DNA of 64,000 nucleotides from Pleurostoma richardsiae (taxonomy: Eukaryota; Ascomycota; Sordariomycetes; Calosphaeriales; Pleurostomataceae): assembly GCA_030052745.1 (NCBI GenBank), contig JANBVO010000010.1, forward strand, positions 310,001-374,000, read 5' to 3'. This document shows positions 33,165 to 44,300 of the stretch, piece after piece (the stretch's first letter is position 1; each line of letters starts with the position of its first letter). The notes below the pieces were generated by a model, which saw only the letters and a program-made list of their open reading frames with translations, was not told the DNA's origin and did not search any database. The position numbers and the translations under genes are program-made.

Positions 33165-34857
33165 CTACAGCCCCTGCGCCTTGAGCGGCGACATCACCAT
33201 GGGCGCCTTGCCCTTCTCGTCCGCCCACGACCCGCTCTCGCCTTCGCCCGTGCTCATCCACAGCAGGATGGAGATGAGCGCGATGATGGCCACCGCCGTG
33301 AGCACGCCGGCGCCGGCGCGGTCCTTGGCCGTCGCGGGTATGTCGGTGGGCGAGTACACGTCCGGGTCGCCGCCCGCGTTGGGGTCGCCCTTGCTCGTGC
33401 CGCCGCTGCCGCTCGTCACCGGCGACGACACGTCCTCGTAGTCGACCAGCAGGCTCAGCAGCGCCCCCAGCGCGTTCATCTGCTGGCCCGCGCCGGTGTT
33501 GCCGTCGTACGCGCCCGTCGTCCACCGGAAGCCGCAGGTGCCGTCCGGGTTGCACGCGTTGGCGGCCCCGGCGGCCGAGGTCTTGAGCGTGGTCATGATC
33601 GTGTCGTGCATGAAGGGGGCCATCTGGGTGGTCTGGGCGAGCCAGCGGTGCAGGTAGCCCTTGAAGGACAGCATGTCGGTCGTGCACTGGACGTTGTTCT
33701 CCAGCTCACAGGACCGTTCCTCGGCGACGCCGTTAGGGAAGAAGATCTCCAGGGTCTGGTTGGTGAGGTGCTGGAGGTGGTCGGCCCACTCCGAATCCCC
33801 GTTCGTCTATCATGCAGTGTTAGTCAACGCATGCGTGCTATGGCGGATAAGGGCCATGTACTCACGTAGTTATACATGAATCCGCAGCCCTGAAGATAGG
33901 CTGCAGCGACGTAGGAGAACTGTGCCCTGTTGATATCAGTGCAATTGTGGTCCACGTGCCCGCCGTCGAAGATGTTGTAGTTGGCGTCAATGTAGCCGAC
34001 ACTCATGGTCCAATCCCAGGCTTTGACGGCCCAGTCCGCATATGTGGCATTTCCCGTGTACCGCGCAAGCCGCGCAGCGATGTTGAAGAAGATGCCGTTC
34101 GTGATGCTGTTCTTGTAGTCGTAGCCGTTGTTCGAGAAGGGGATCTGCCACCGCAGGCCGCCGTTGCAGTTCTCCGTGTCCCAGCGAGCAGCCTGCGTGT
34201 TGAAGACAGCCTGTGCGAGGGCCAGCCACTGAGGCTCGTCTGAAGGGGGATCCTGGAAATTCGTCTCAGCGGCCAGCATGGCGGACAAGCCCCAGAAGCC
34301 CTGGTCGTCGTTCCCCAGCGAGGCCGTCCAGTTGGGCGGCATGTAACTATTCTGCGGCGCTCCAGCCTGGAAGACGAGGCAGTATTCAGTCAGGTTGTTG
34401 TAAGTGGTGTCGCCCGTGTAATGCCAGTAATCGACCATTGTGCCCCAGAGCGCACCGCCTTCCCACCAGTAGTACGGCCCCGCAGGTGGAGGGCCGGGTA
34501 GGATGCCGGGCGTCTGGCCAGACTCGTTGCCATGATAGTAGGTCAGAAGGTTGTATGCGATAGTGTTGGCGGCGGCCTTGATCGAGTCTGCATCAGTGTT
34601 AGCAGGTGTCCGAAACAGGCGGAAGGATCGCAACTGCAGCAAGGCTGGCCGGCCTGTCCTGTCCCACCCTGTCCGACCGTCGCATGCGGCGGGGCAAGCG
34701 GACTGGAGCGATGCTGCTCCTGCTGTGCTGCCATCTCAGCGCAAACCCGAGGGAAGATAAACGTACCGGCATTCGTCAGATCGACATCTATGGCAGCGTT
34801 GGCCCAGCTGGCGCAGAGGCCGAGAGCCAGGGAAGCGAGCGCGGCTGTCCTCACCAT
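33165..34857 (-). CDS. GH76 mannan endo-1,6-alpha-mannosidase (Dcw1/Dfg5-like)
   Basis: Three exons: 34767-34857, 33866-34587, 33165-33806, with introns of 179 and 59 bp (the second has a perfect CTAAC branch site). The protein has 484 residues. A signal peptide covers about residues 1-21 ('ALASLALGLCASWANA'). The GH76 fold shows in 'YYWWEGGALWGTMVDYWHYTGD', split by family-typical spacing, and the catalytic Asp pair in 'GNDDQGFWG'. Further family motifs are 'DTENCNGGLRWQI', 'ITNGIFFNIAARLARYTGN' and 'SFKGYLHRWLA'. The C-terminus has a Ser/Gly/Asp-rich stretch, then a hydrophobic segment ('GVLTAVAIIALISILLW'), then a short polar tail. That tail suggests a membrane anchor or unusual GPI signal. 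These enzymes process GPI glycans and link mannoproteins into the cell wall. Confidence 0.92.
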
Positions 34858-36011
34858 GTTGTTGTGCGTGTAGGACTATTTGGTGATGTTTCGGTTGGTA
34901 GCAATCGTGGTTTTTACTGTCGCTTTGCGCTCTGAGCGTCGCGACAATGCAGAGGACGAGTGGCGGCGCCTGGGTCCATTCGAGGGTGTTTGGACTCGAG
35001 CAGGACAGGCGTAATACAGGCTTAAAGGACCGCGCAAGGGCTGGGAGAGAAGAGGTGAAGGAGGTGGAGGAGGTGGAAGAGTCGGGAAAACAGGCGGGAG
35101 GAATGACGATCAAGCGAAATCCTGGTCGCGCAGTTGGTGGTGAGATGATGTACCCCCCAGCCGCACCGTGGCTTACTATTCGCCCAGCCCAGTTGGGGAC
35201 AAGCCAGAGCAGTCAGAGCAGCGAGACAGCAGAGCAGAGCATCTGCTCGTATTCCTGGGCCGATCCAACCCCGCCTTGCCCCTTCCAGGCCAAGCCGCGC
35301 CGGATTCCGACTCCGTTTCTCGTCCGTTACTCGTCCGCTTCCTGCCCGGGCGGAGACCTCGACCAAAAACAGCGCGCTAGTCCTGAATGGGCTGTGGCGT
35401 CAAAGCTTAAAGAGCATGCTTCTCCCGTATCAAGAATAGCGTCATGCCCTATGGGGAAAAGGCCTTTCCTGTCATATTACGCTTAAAATAAGGTAAGCCC
35501 GTCGCGCGATTTCTGTCTCTCTTCCCGTGTTCGTGAAATACGAACAAGTAATTAATCACAAGATCCTTCGCTTCCTTCCGACCTCGTTTCTCCCTCCCGG
35601 CTGTAAATCCAGGTAATCCGGATGACTGATTACCGTCCCAGCATACTCTCGTCTCTGTTGAATGTTGACGACCTCAAAAGGTCATCAAGATCAGCCCTTC
35701 CATCCTCAGCCTCTTCGCCCGCTGCTCGGTACTCCGTGATACATGTCCCGTCTGTCTAGGAAGCGCGACATATGTGAAGCTTTCTGCCTTCATTCTTCAT
35801 GACAACGCGTTCCGCGTCGGCGCTAGATATGTCTGTCTTAACGTCATCTGACACGACGCGGCTCGTGTCGTCGTTTCTAAAATCATCCTGTCTAGAATAC
35901 GGGTGTACAATGGTCCCGCTGGTTGAATATGGTCTCTCTATTCAGGGCTATATAGTCAGTCTATCGGCTTGATTAGGCGGCGTCTCCCAGTCAGAGGCTT
36001 CTTGAGCCTAG
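34858..36011. other. Intergenic, GH76 promoter and GH43 3' flank
   Basis: About 1.15 kb. It contains purine-rich runs near 35,040-35,100 and a lower-GC part from 35,450 to 35,600. No gene recognised. Confidence 0.45.
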
Positions 36012-37781
36012 TCATGACGAGTACGCTACTTCAGGGATCAGCTCCGTCTCCGAGATATACTGCGCGGCACCCGCATATCTCCACCGCTTGAAGTAAGCGT
36101 TGCCGCCTTCCGGACAGTCCAAGCCTGTTCCGGCTCCGTTGCACGTTGCATATGCGCCCACCAAGCTCCCCACAAACGACCCGTTGCCGCCGCTGACCAG
36201 GCCCGCCGACGCCGATCCGACGATCAATTTGGCGTTCGGGTTCGAGGCCGGCATGACAGCAAGGCTATAGTGCGTCGCGTTGACGGTCTGGATCTCCAGG
36301 CGGATCGGGCCATCAGCCCAGCCCGTCGGCACGGGGACGATGTTTGGCGCAGGCGGTGTGCCGGTGCCCTCCGCACGGAATCTGAAGGAGAGCTGATTCG
36401 CTGGGCCCCTCTTCTTGCCCTTCGAGCAGCGCGCCGGGAGCAGCACTACGCCGAGGTCGATATGATTGACCTGCGTGAGGAAGACGGTCACGCCCGCCTC
36501 CTGGCCCACTGCCTCGGGATTGAATGACAGGTCGACGCTGAAGGTGAACAACGTATCCGTCTGCCGGCGCCCGATGAACGCCAGGCCCCGCTGGCCGCTG
36601 AGCTCGATTGTCTCCTCAGACAACGGCGTCCCGGTCAGATTGTTCCGGCTAGGCACGATCTGCAGTCCCTTGGCGGTCGTGGAGAAGGCGCCTTCCCGCG
36701 GGACGCGCCAGTGGACCAGGTTTCTTGGGATAGCAGTGTCCGTCTCGAAGTCGTACACGTCCGGGTCCGAGTTAAACGGGCCGTTCCCGGCCAAGGCGCG
36801 ACTGGTCGGCGGGAGCGTCCAGCCGCTCATCTTGCCCCTGACTGGCTGCAGCACCGGCCAGTCGCCCTCCTCCCACGTCACCGGGAAGAGCACCGTCTCG
36901 CGGCCCATCGGGTACACCTCCCAGTCCGGGCCCGAGCGCGTCGCAAGGGACACGCCCCACCAGTTTCCGTCTGCGTTCTGGAACAGGTCGCCGTGGCCCA
37001 CGGTCTGGAAGTACTCCTGCGTGCCGCGGTTGGTCAGGATCGGGTTGCCCGCGTAGGCCTCGTAGGGGCCCGTGATTTTGCGCGACCGGGCGATGGTGAT
37101 CGAGTGGTCCAGCTCCGTGCCCCCCTCTGCTATCATGAGGTAGTACCATCCGTCCTTCTTGTAGATGTGCGGGCCCTCGGGCCACACCCCGCCCGTGCCG
37201 TTCCAGATGCTGACCCCTGGCTCGCTCAGCTCGCCGGTCTCGAGGTCTAGTTCGTGCAGGGTGATTCCCTGCAAGGCGGCGTACACCTTGCCGTCGTCGT
37301 CCCAGAACAGGTCGGGGTCGATGCTGGTCGGGTGGAAGATGACGGGGTCACTCCAAGCTCCGTCGTCGAACGGGTCTGCCGCGCTGAAGACGACGCCAAG
37401 GTTCCCGGCGTCCATGAGGTACTCACAGATGACGTAGAAGACGCTATCGTGGTGCCGGATGGTGGCCGCGTACATGCCCTGTTGCTGGCCGGTCGTGTTC
37501 CAGCTAGCGCCAGGGAGTTGGCTGTCACGATTCCATGCGTGACTGATGAGCTTCCAGTCCGTGAGGTCCTTGGAGGCATAGATGGGGAGTCCGGGAAAAG
37601 ATATGAAGGTTGAGGTCACGCAGAAGAAGGTCCCGTCGACCTGAGTGCAGGACGGGTCAGAATGCCAGCCGGGGAGGATCGGGTTGTAGTAGGTTGAGTT
37701 AAGGGATCCGGAGAGGGATGCCACCTGCCCGAGGGCAAGGAACAGTGAGACCAAGCCCGTGAAGAGCTTTATGGTCGACAT
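36012..37781 (-). CDS. Secreted GH43 glycosidase (beta-xylosidase/arabinofuranosidase type)
   Basis: Single exon of 589 residues with a signal peptide (hydrophobic residues ~5-21, cleavage near 'VASLSG'). The five-bladed propeller of GH43 is indicated by 'NPILPGWHSDPSC' (general base Asp42), 'PTSIDPDLFWDDDG' (Asp155, pKa modulator) and 'WPEGPHIYKKDGWYYL' (Glu202, general acid). From about residue 330 a second domain has the concanavalin-like beta-sandwich pattern usual at the C-terminus of these enzymes ('LAFIGRRQTDTLFTFSVDL'). Several NxT/NxS sites fit secretion. Such enzymes release xylose or arabinose from hemicellulose; the exact sugar cannot be set from sequence. Length and domain order are normal for the family. 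Confidence 0.92.
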   Translation of the reverse strand: MSTIKLFTGLVSLFLALGQVASLSGSLNSTYYNPILPGWHSDPSCTQVDGTFFCVTSTFISFPGLPIYASKDLTDWKLISHAWNRDSQLPGASWNTTGQQQGMYAATIRHHDSVFYVICEYLMDAGNLGVVFSAADPFDDGAWSDPVIFHPTSIDPDLFWDDDGKVYAALQGITLHELDLETGELSEPGVSIWNGTGGVWPEGPHIYKKDGWYYLMIAEGGTELDHSITIARSRKITGPYEAYAGNPILTNRGTQEYFQTVGHGDLFQNADGNWWGVSLATRSGPDWEVYPMGRETVLFPVTWEEGDWPVLQPVRGKMSGWTLPPTSRALAGNGPFNSDPDVYDFETDTAIPRNLVHWRVPREGAFSTTAKGLQIVPSRNNLTGTPLSEETIELSGQRGLAFIGRRQTDTLFTFSVDLSFNPEAVGQEAGVTVFLTQVNHIDLGVVLLPARCSKGKKRGPANQLSFRFRAEGTGTPPAPNIVPVPTGWADGPIRLEIQTVNATHYSLAVMPASNPNAKLIVGSASAGLVSGGNGSFVGSLVGAYATCNGAGTGLDCPEGGNAYFKRWRYAGAAQYISETELIPEVAYSS

Positions 37782-38520
37782 GGTGAGTTGTGATGACGGC
37801 TTTGTAGCACCTGTACTCCCGGTGGAAGTTGAGCCTCAAGCCACTCACCCATCCACCGCTCTGAACATGGACACGAATTTATCGTGCTTGTAAGTGGAGG
37901 TATCAAATCACGTCGGTATACTTACCCGCAGTTTCTCCGCAAGGATCAGCAGATCCCCTGGTCGACGTAGCACCCGTGCATTTAGCCTGTTGGCCAGACC
38001 TGGGGAAACGATCGTTGCTCCGCATCTTCCCCATGTTTGGCGTAGCGGTTGTTCTTCGCATTACACCGAGAGAACCGAACAGCCCGGGCACAGGAGTAAG
38101 TCATCCTTATAGATGGGAGAATCTTGTGATAACCGAAGGAGACCCCAGGAAGATATGACTTTTCGAGCAGCTCGTCTCGTGACACCAAAATCAACGGAAT
38201 CATAAGCAGAGATTGAATACAGGAGGATGGATATGATGTGCTACCCCAACAACCAACTAACCAGGGCTATCTTTTTCGCTTTAACAACATAACTCAACTC
38301 GCCCAGCTACTCTTTGAGTGGCGGCAGTTGACTAATTCGCCAAGAGCGCCTCTCCTTGCCCTTCCTCTTGGACTGGTTACGGTACTTCAGGGCCTCGGGT
38401 GCGTGAGGTGACAATGTGGCTTTCCCGTGGCGAACGCACCTCGTCGATCACTTCCTCTGCACTCTGGAAGCTGGTCAAGTTGCATTCCACAGAATCAGCA
38501 CAAGTCCTTCCGAGAAGGCC
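37782..38520. other. Intergenic, GH43 promoter and downstream remnant of the STAND-N/Rho-like gene
   Basis: Holds the GH43 upstream region. On the minus strand, just beyond the stop of the STAND-N/Rho-like gene (about 38,410-38,490), a short stretch resembles the end of a Rho domain ('VECNLTS', 'EEVIDEV'). This suggests that the coding region was once longer. Confidence 0.4.
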
Positions 38521-40193
38521 TTATATTGGTCCAAGCTTCCGATCTCCCCTTTGGGGAACTCTCAGATCTTCTTTTGGGTGTTTGATACCCGCGCTTATCA
38601 CGGGAATGTCTGCGCAGTACCAAATTTCGGGGAGCCATGCTTTTGCTAGATTGTTGAAGGACGCCGCCTGGTCGATCAGTCCACAGATCACGATTACCTC
38701 TGCGCAGAGGTAAATTAAAGGCCGCAGACGATGATAGGTGTCCATGCCTGCAATATCGAAGATCATCAGCCTACATACCTCATCATTGAACCTGCATCGT
38801 GAAGATGTTAGCCAGAACATCGAAGCAGGCGGTCGAAGGAGAATCAAGCGACATGGGCAATGAGACTTTCAGAATACTCACACGACCGTTAAGACGTAAT
38901 TATTCTGTACTGTTGGGGGTAATTGAGCCTTGTAGGGTTTCCTGGCGACGTACCTGTGTATCAGAGGGGATTCGTAAGTTGTCGAGTCTCTAACCACAAC
39001 CACCCTATCATCGATGTCAGGCCATTAACTGCACTCAGCACGAGGCTAAATTCTGTTATGTTGACTTACTTGGTATCTGCTAGCTCAAAATCAACCAAAC
39101 CAGCGTCCCCGAAGCTAGACAACGACTTATCCCCTGCAGCAGATTCAATTTCCTCGGTGCCAATAGATGGGTCAGTCGTAGACCGCAGCCAGGGCGTAGG
39201 GAGTTCCCTGCCAGACAACAGGCTGCCGAAGGCCAGGCCCAGCCCTCTTTTGCTGATATCGTCCACTGTGACCGGAATCCGGAAGACAGACACGATAGAG
39301 ATATCGTTCAGACTCAGTGTGGAAAGGACACTCCAGCCACTGGACTGCATTGTGTAACTCGAGATAGACTTGTCGCATTCGTCGGAGCGGACACGTCGGT
39401 ACACCCAGGATGCCTCAAGAAGGACCTCAAAGTCGCGCGAATCCAGTGGAGATCTGGGTGTCTGCTGACTGCTGTTCTCACGGTTCGGTGTATCTAGGAC
39501 GGTGGTGCTTCCGGTGGTTATGGTCTTTCTGCTCATAACTGACTCAGTTCCCGTGAGCCTGACCAATCGTTCCTCGTCATTGAGAACAGTCTCGAGCTTT
39601 TCTAGCCGCGTCGTGAGATCCACGTTCTGTCCAAGAACATTTTCCAGCGTTTCTTGTAGCCTGTCACGGTCCCGTAGAGCCTCGAGGTCCGATCGACTGT
39701 GTCTTGGTTTTAGCCGGGTCTATTCAGACCGGACGTGCCAAGCAGGGGCATGAACTCACCATCTCAGGATGCTCATCATAAGCGTCAAGCAGGACCTCTG
39801 GGATTCCAGCCGCGGCAGCAGGCGGGCAATCTTCTTCTCGCTCTCGCCCAGTGCCCAGCGCAGCCGGCTGGTAAGTCTGGCATCGGTGACGAACCGGTCA
39901 CACACCACCGACTCAAGTTCGGTCAGGATAATGGTGCACTGGGAGAACGTGATGGTAATGTGATCCAAGCGAATGAGCGCTTTCCTGTCTGGTGGCAGGG
40001 TCTCTACGGCGTCCATCAGCTGCTGCACCTCTATGAGCGCCGACTTCATCTGCACCACCTCCGCGAGGGTGGCCTGGACAATTTCGGGCGCGTTGGACAC
40101 GCTCGCCGTAAAGCCCGACAGCACCGTATAGATCTTTCTAGCCGCAGCCACCAGCCCGGTGATGGAGGCTGCGATGCTAAGGGGGTCGGCCAT
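38521..40193 (-). CDS. STAND N-terminal domain fused to a degenerate Rho-like GTPase
   Basis: Four exons: 39760-40193, 39070-39696, 38882-39004, 38521-38791, with introns of 63, 65 and 90 bp. All phases agree and the total is 484 residues. Residues ~1-180 match the fungal STAND N-terminal domain ('MADPLSIAASITGLVAAARK', 'RWALGESEKKIARLLPRLE', 'MSILRC' across the first junction). A middle region ('YRRVRSDECDKS', 'WSVLSTLSLNDISIVSV') is also usual there. From residue ~352 the sequence follows Rho-family GTPases: 'KVVVVRD', 'PTVQNNYV' (switch I), 'DIAGMDTYHRLRPLIY' (Rho 'DTAGQEDYDRLRPLSY'), 'SFNNLAKAWLPEI'. The P-loop GxxxxGK[ST] is gone and the G4 (T/N)KxD is altered. It is therefore likely not a GTP hydrolase. 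The domain ends about 60 residues early. It is either a pseudo-GTPase signalling protein or a decaying gene. Confidence 0.75.
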
Positions 40194-41960
40194 TGTCTGT
40201 CGAATATGTGTACTACACTGAATCAGCGAGTTCATAGAAATATCCTCAGGGGTCGACTTTCACGACATAAGAATCGGAACCCAGAATTTGACTTCTCAAG
40301 GTTCAGTCGCGGCAAAGGAAGCAGATTGGAGAGAGGTGCAGGTGCGGCTGCAGCCCGACGACCCAACAGCCTGACGCTTCCAAGAAAGCCTTGCACCACG
40401 TGTACCAACGGACTACCTTATCAACTATGCTCATATCAAACCAGCCTTTATTGTGGCTTTTGCGTTGTACTATTACAGGCAATACCCTTGCCTGTTGAGT
40501 GGCTGACAGATATTTAAATGTACGTCTTTGCTGTCGGAATGTCTAGAGATGGGAACTATTTCTAGAGATGACCGTGGGCTGAGACATTAACTCTCTAGCA
40601 AGACGACACCATCGTCCTTGACACTTGCAGGAGAACCTTGACCTCTCAGAGGGCTGTCCGTTTTCCCGCCATATTGGATTGAGCTTTCTTGAGGATATCA
40701 TCAGGATCACTGAGCACAAGCAAGAGATATGGAAGGTCATCCGGGATTTGAAGAACCATCTTTGTATATCTGAAGACCTATTCTACGCAAACTCACAATT
40801 CGACGCAGCGATGTTCCCTGCAGACGGAGTGAACTTCCACGGCACGCTGCGAACGCAACCATTGCGGCTACCTGGAGAACCGTAAATCGAAGCCCAGGGT
40901 CTCGGCTGACGGACCTGCCGGCCGTGTGGGGCTCACTCGGACCGGGGGCCTCGGAGGCTGGGAGCAGCGGGCCTCGAGCACCCGGCAGGACTCATAACGT
41001 ATCGCCAACCACGCGACTGTTTAAGGGTCGACAATTGATGCTTTTATGATGGACTGCTGTTGGAGAGGACCAACAAGCAACAGGGCTTAGTGTCTGAGGA
41101 TAGCTAAGGTGTCACTGCATTGCTCAGTGCCTGCTGATTTTATATTATGTTCCTTCATGGCAATAGGATCGTGGAAAAGAAATTGTGGGTGGTGGTTTTG
41201 CCCACATCAAGGACACCTCACTGTTCTGATTGAAAGGATGCGGTCTAAACTTGTTGCAGGCAACTCTCTCCATCGGCCCCAGCATCATCGACGGGCGAAG
41301 CAAAGTCTCCTGAGGCTGAAGGCATCGACGCCTAAACCCCCTGTCGCTTAGTTATCTCTGGGCGCAGCGAGTCGCCAGGAGAAGGCGTGTCCTTGCGCCA
41401 ACCCCAGACGGGCGGCAGCCAATCCACCATTCAGAGAGTCTTCCGGCAGCGGCCTCCGCTGTCAGCATTCTGCATATCGTATAGCCAGGTCCCTCTTGCC
41501 TGGTATTATCAACTGCTGGGGCAGCTGAGCTGGCAGGGGCCTGCATCTGGCCTGTTCTTTTGCCCGCACAGGGCAGAGATCCGTATGGCGGCTCATTCGC
41601 CGATGCACAGCTGCCTGACAGGCTGCCTCCGCTCCGCCACCGATCGCCGGCATGCTGGCGTTTGGGGGCCGTTCGCCGTCTCTGCCTCCTCCTAGTGCTG
41701 AGGACTCGACAGCTTGTTGGCTGAGGCATGGAGGAACAGAGGAGACGTCGAGGCAGCAGCGCGGGGACGTGACTCAATGCCGACATGGCATCGAACCTCG
41801 CTGTTGAGGGAGACCCCTGTCCGTGCCCACCGCTGCCTCATATATAAGAAGGGTTCATATGGAGCCGCTCTGAGTCTCTCTCATTCAACGACTTCAAAGC
41901 TCTCACCCGCTTCTCCTCAAATCCTCCTCTTCGTAGGCTGTGCTTCTTCACCCCCACACA
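40194..41960. other. Divergent intergenic region
   Basis: 1.77 kb between the divergent STAND-N/Rho-like and AAA ATPase genes. A good TATA-like element lies close to the ATPase gene. An 86-codon frame at 40,625-40,885 lacks an ordinary start and a recognisable domain. No repeat or mobile element seen. Confidence 0.45.
41841..41848 (+). promoter_or_regulatory. TATA-like core promoter element of the AAA ATPase gene
   Basis: The octamer tatataag stands 113 bp before the ATG and is followed after about 35 bp by the CT-rich start-site-like stretch 'ctctctcattcaac'. Position and sequence fit a TATA box; transcription start not verified. Confidence 0.55.
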
Positions 41961-43959
41961 ATGACGGCCGATTCCTCAAACACCACGGCGCCGGTCGCCA
42001 AGGACACTGAAGCGGTGAGCGGAGCCGAGAGCTCCACCGCCGCCACCGAGGCGCCCGCCCCGGTGGGCTCCATCAGCGCCGTCAAGAACCTCTACAAGTC
42101 CAAGAAGGACGGTGACGGCGAGTGGACATGGGTGGACAAGTACCCTGAGGATGTCGAGGAGGCCGCTGAGAACGAGGAGACGGAGAAGTTCGCGGTGCTA
42201 GTCCGCAACAAGAAGAGCCCGGACAGCCGCAAGAAGCTCGAGGCCCACTCCATCATCGTGCAGAGCCCGTGGCTGAAGACGGCCCTGAGCGAGATCCTCA
42301 AGGACTATCCGGGCGTCGCCTGCGAGCTCAAGCGGCTCACGTTCAAGGCGCCGTTCGAGCCTTTTGTCCACCGCTGGGTTGAGCTGACGGAGTACATGCA
42401 GCGGAGCGACCTGGATGTCACCACCAAGGCGCACCTCGTCATCCTGCATGACATCCTCAAGTACGAGATTGGCGACAGCATCAAGGCTTTTGAGGACTAT
42501 GTGCTCAACGGCGTCATCACCTTCGAGCACCTGTGGATGATCTTCCAGCCTGGCGCCGTGGTGCTCTCCGCCCACAAGGGGCCTCTGTCTGCCTTCGAGC
42601 TGGAGGAGACCGAGTACATGGAGAACCAGTGCGGCAAGTTCATGCGCCTGCGGTGCGACTGCGTCGACTACAGCGGCAAGAACTTCGGGCGGTTCCAGGA
42701 GCGAATCGACGTCCCCGAGTTTATCGGCACGAAGAAGATCACCGGCCTGAACGCTTTCCCATTCCGCTTCCACGAGGATAGACAGGCCCTAACCGCCTCT
42801 CTGGTCAAGCGCGGCCGGCTGTTCGAGAGCCTCGCAGGCCATCATTACAAAGCGTACGTTATACCTCCTCTTTAGTTCAAGTAGGCAGCTCTGCTAAAAC
42901 TGAGTGACTAGATACTCGGGATCCGCCATCACCTGGGACCGGGAGGGCAACGAAGTCCCCATCCAGGTGTCCGGCAGAGTCATCGTCGACATCGACTCCT
43001 TCAACCGCTTCAGCCCCTACAGGGTGCGGTACATGAAGGACTGGAACGCCAAGGACCTCGAGCGCCTCGCAAACTACAAGCAGCAGCACGGCCTCGCCGA
43101 CGACGGCAAGCTGCGCCTGACCCCGTTCCACCACATGCTCGCGCGGTCGCGCACGCGCGGCTACTCGCTCAAGCTCAAGAAGTGGCTCGACTTCTTCATC
43201 GAGCAGGTCGGGGAGATCGAGTGGAACAACAACGCCTTCGACAAGCTGGTGCTGCCGGAGGACCAGAAGGAGCTCATCCTCGCCTTCTCTGAGTCGCAGC
43301 TCGAGGGCTCCTCCTTCGACGACGTCATCTCCGGCAAGGGCAAGGGCATCATCTGCCTGCTCTCCGGCCCGCCCGGCGTCGGCAAGACCCTGACCGCCGA
43401 GGCCGTCGCCGAGAACCTGCGCGTGCCGCTGCACACCCTCAGCTCGGGCGACCTGGGCTCCGACCCCTGGGAGGTCGAGAACGGGCTGGCGCGCATCCTG
43501 GAGCTGGTGGCGCGGTGGAACGCCATCCTGCTGCTGGACGAGTGCGACGTCTTCCTGGAGGCACGCTCGACGCACGACCTCGAGCGCAACAAGGTGGTGT
43601 CCATCTTCCTGCGCACGCTCGAGTACTACGAGGGCATCCTGTTCATGACCACCAACCGCGTCGACAACATCGACCTCGCCTTCCAGTCGCGCATCCACGT
43701 CTCCCTCGAGTACCCCGACCTGACCGCCGACTCGCGCCGCCAGATCTGGCGCAACTTCCTGGGCGCGGCCGCCCTGGGCTCCGACGTCTCGGAGCGGGAC
43801 ATCGAGGAGCTGGCCACGCTGCAGCTCAACGGCCGGCAGATCAAGAACATCCTCAAGACGGCGCAGCTGCTGGCCTCGCGGAAGAAAAGCGTCCTGAAGC
43901 GCAGCTTCATCGATACGGTGCTAGCCATCGAGAAGAGGCGGCCCGGTGCTCCCCAGTGA
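41961..43959 (+). CDS. AAA+ ATPase with DUF7025-type N-terminal region
   Basis: Exons 41961-42853 and 42912-43959 with a 58-bp intron (GTACGT...GACTAG), giving 646 residues. The start is the ATG after 'cccccacaca'. The first 300 residues match the N-terminal region common in fungal ATPases of this type ('SPWLKTALSEILKDYPGV', 'FEPFVHRWVEL', 'LKYEIGDSIKAFEDYV'). The AAA core has Walker A 'SGPPGVGKT' (~449-457), Walker B 'ILLLDECDVF' (~503-512), sensor 1 'FMTTNRVDNID' and a conserved Arg-finger region 'FQSRIHVSLEYPDL'. All catalytic residues seem present, so it is probably an active ATPase. Its substrate and location are unknown. Fungi carry many such paralogs, often in accessory regions. The very high third-position GC suggests strong expression or compositional bias. 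Confidence 0.92.
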
Positions 43960-44300
43960 GGTACAGCAGCTTTGAGTTATTTCTTTGTTTCGTCTTGCTA
44001 GGAGTTGGGAGCTGGACCTTGGGCACTGGGAAAGACTGTCGAGGGCCTATGTCTCTTTATGATCATGACACATGAGCTTGCTGGTAGGACACACGCTTAG
44101 CCAATAGGAATATACAGATACAGACAGCAATACAGCAAACTACGACACACATTTCGGTCGTCAGGATGAACTTTGACATTTTGTACTTTCTTTTGCCCAC
44201 TCCTGTGCCCGTGAGCCCCTTGTCTGCGTTGTAGTAGCCGGCTGGGAGTATGCGTCAGTCTGTCCAGGGCAGTATGATGCTCTACCTGCCTAGTAGAACA
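43960..44300. other. Convergent 3' region
   Basis: 341 bp between the AAA ATPase (plus) and DUF1992 (minus) stop codons. It is AT-rich from 44,060 to 44,170, as expected for UTRs. Nothing else seen. Confidence 0.5.

Noticed and set aside
20266-37781. A secondary-metabolite cluster around the Zn2Cys6/GST pair
   Set aside because: No polyketide synthase, peptide synthetase, terpene cyclase, P450 or transporter occurs in the window.
40625-40885. 86-codon plus-strand frame near the STAND-N/Rho-like gene
   Set aside because: No ATG start, no domain and no plausible exon partner.
42198-43698. Long minus-strand frames opposite the AAA ATPase gene
   Set aside because: Shadows produced by strong third-position GC of the true gene, whose Walker motifs and splice site are clear.
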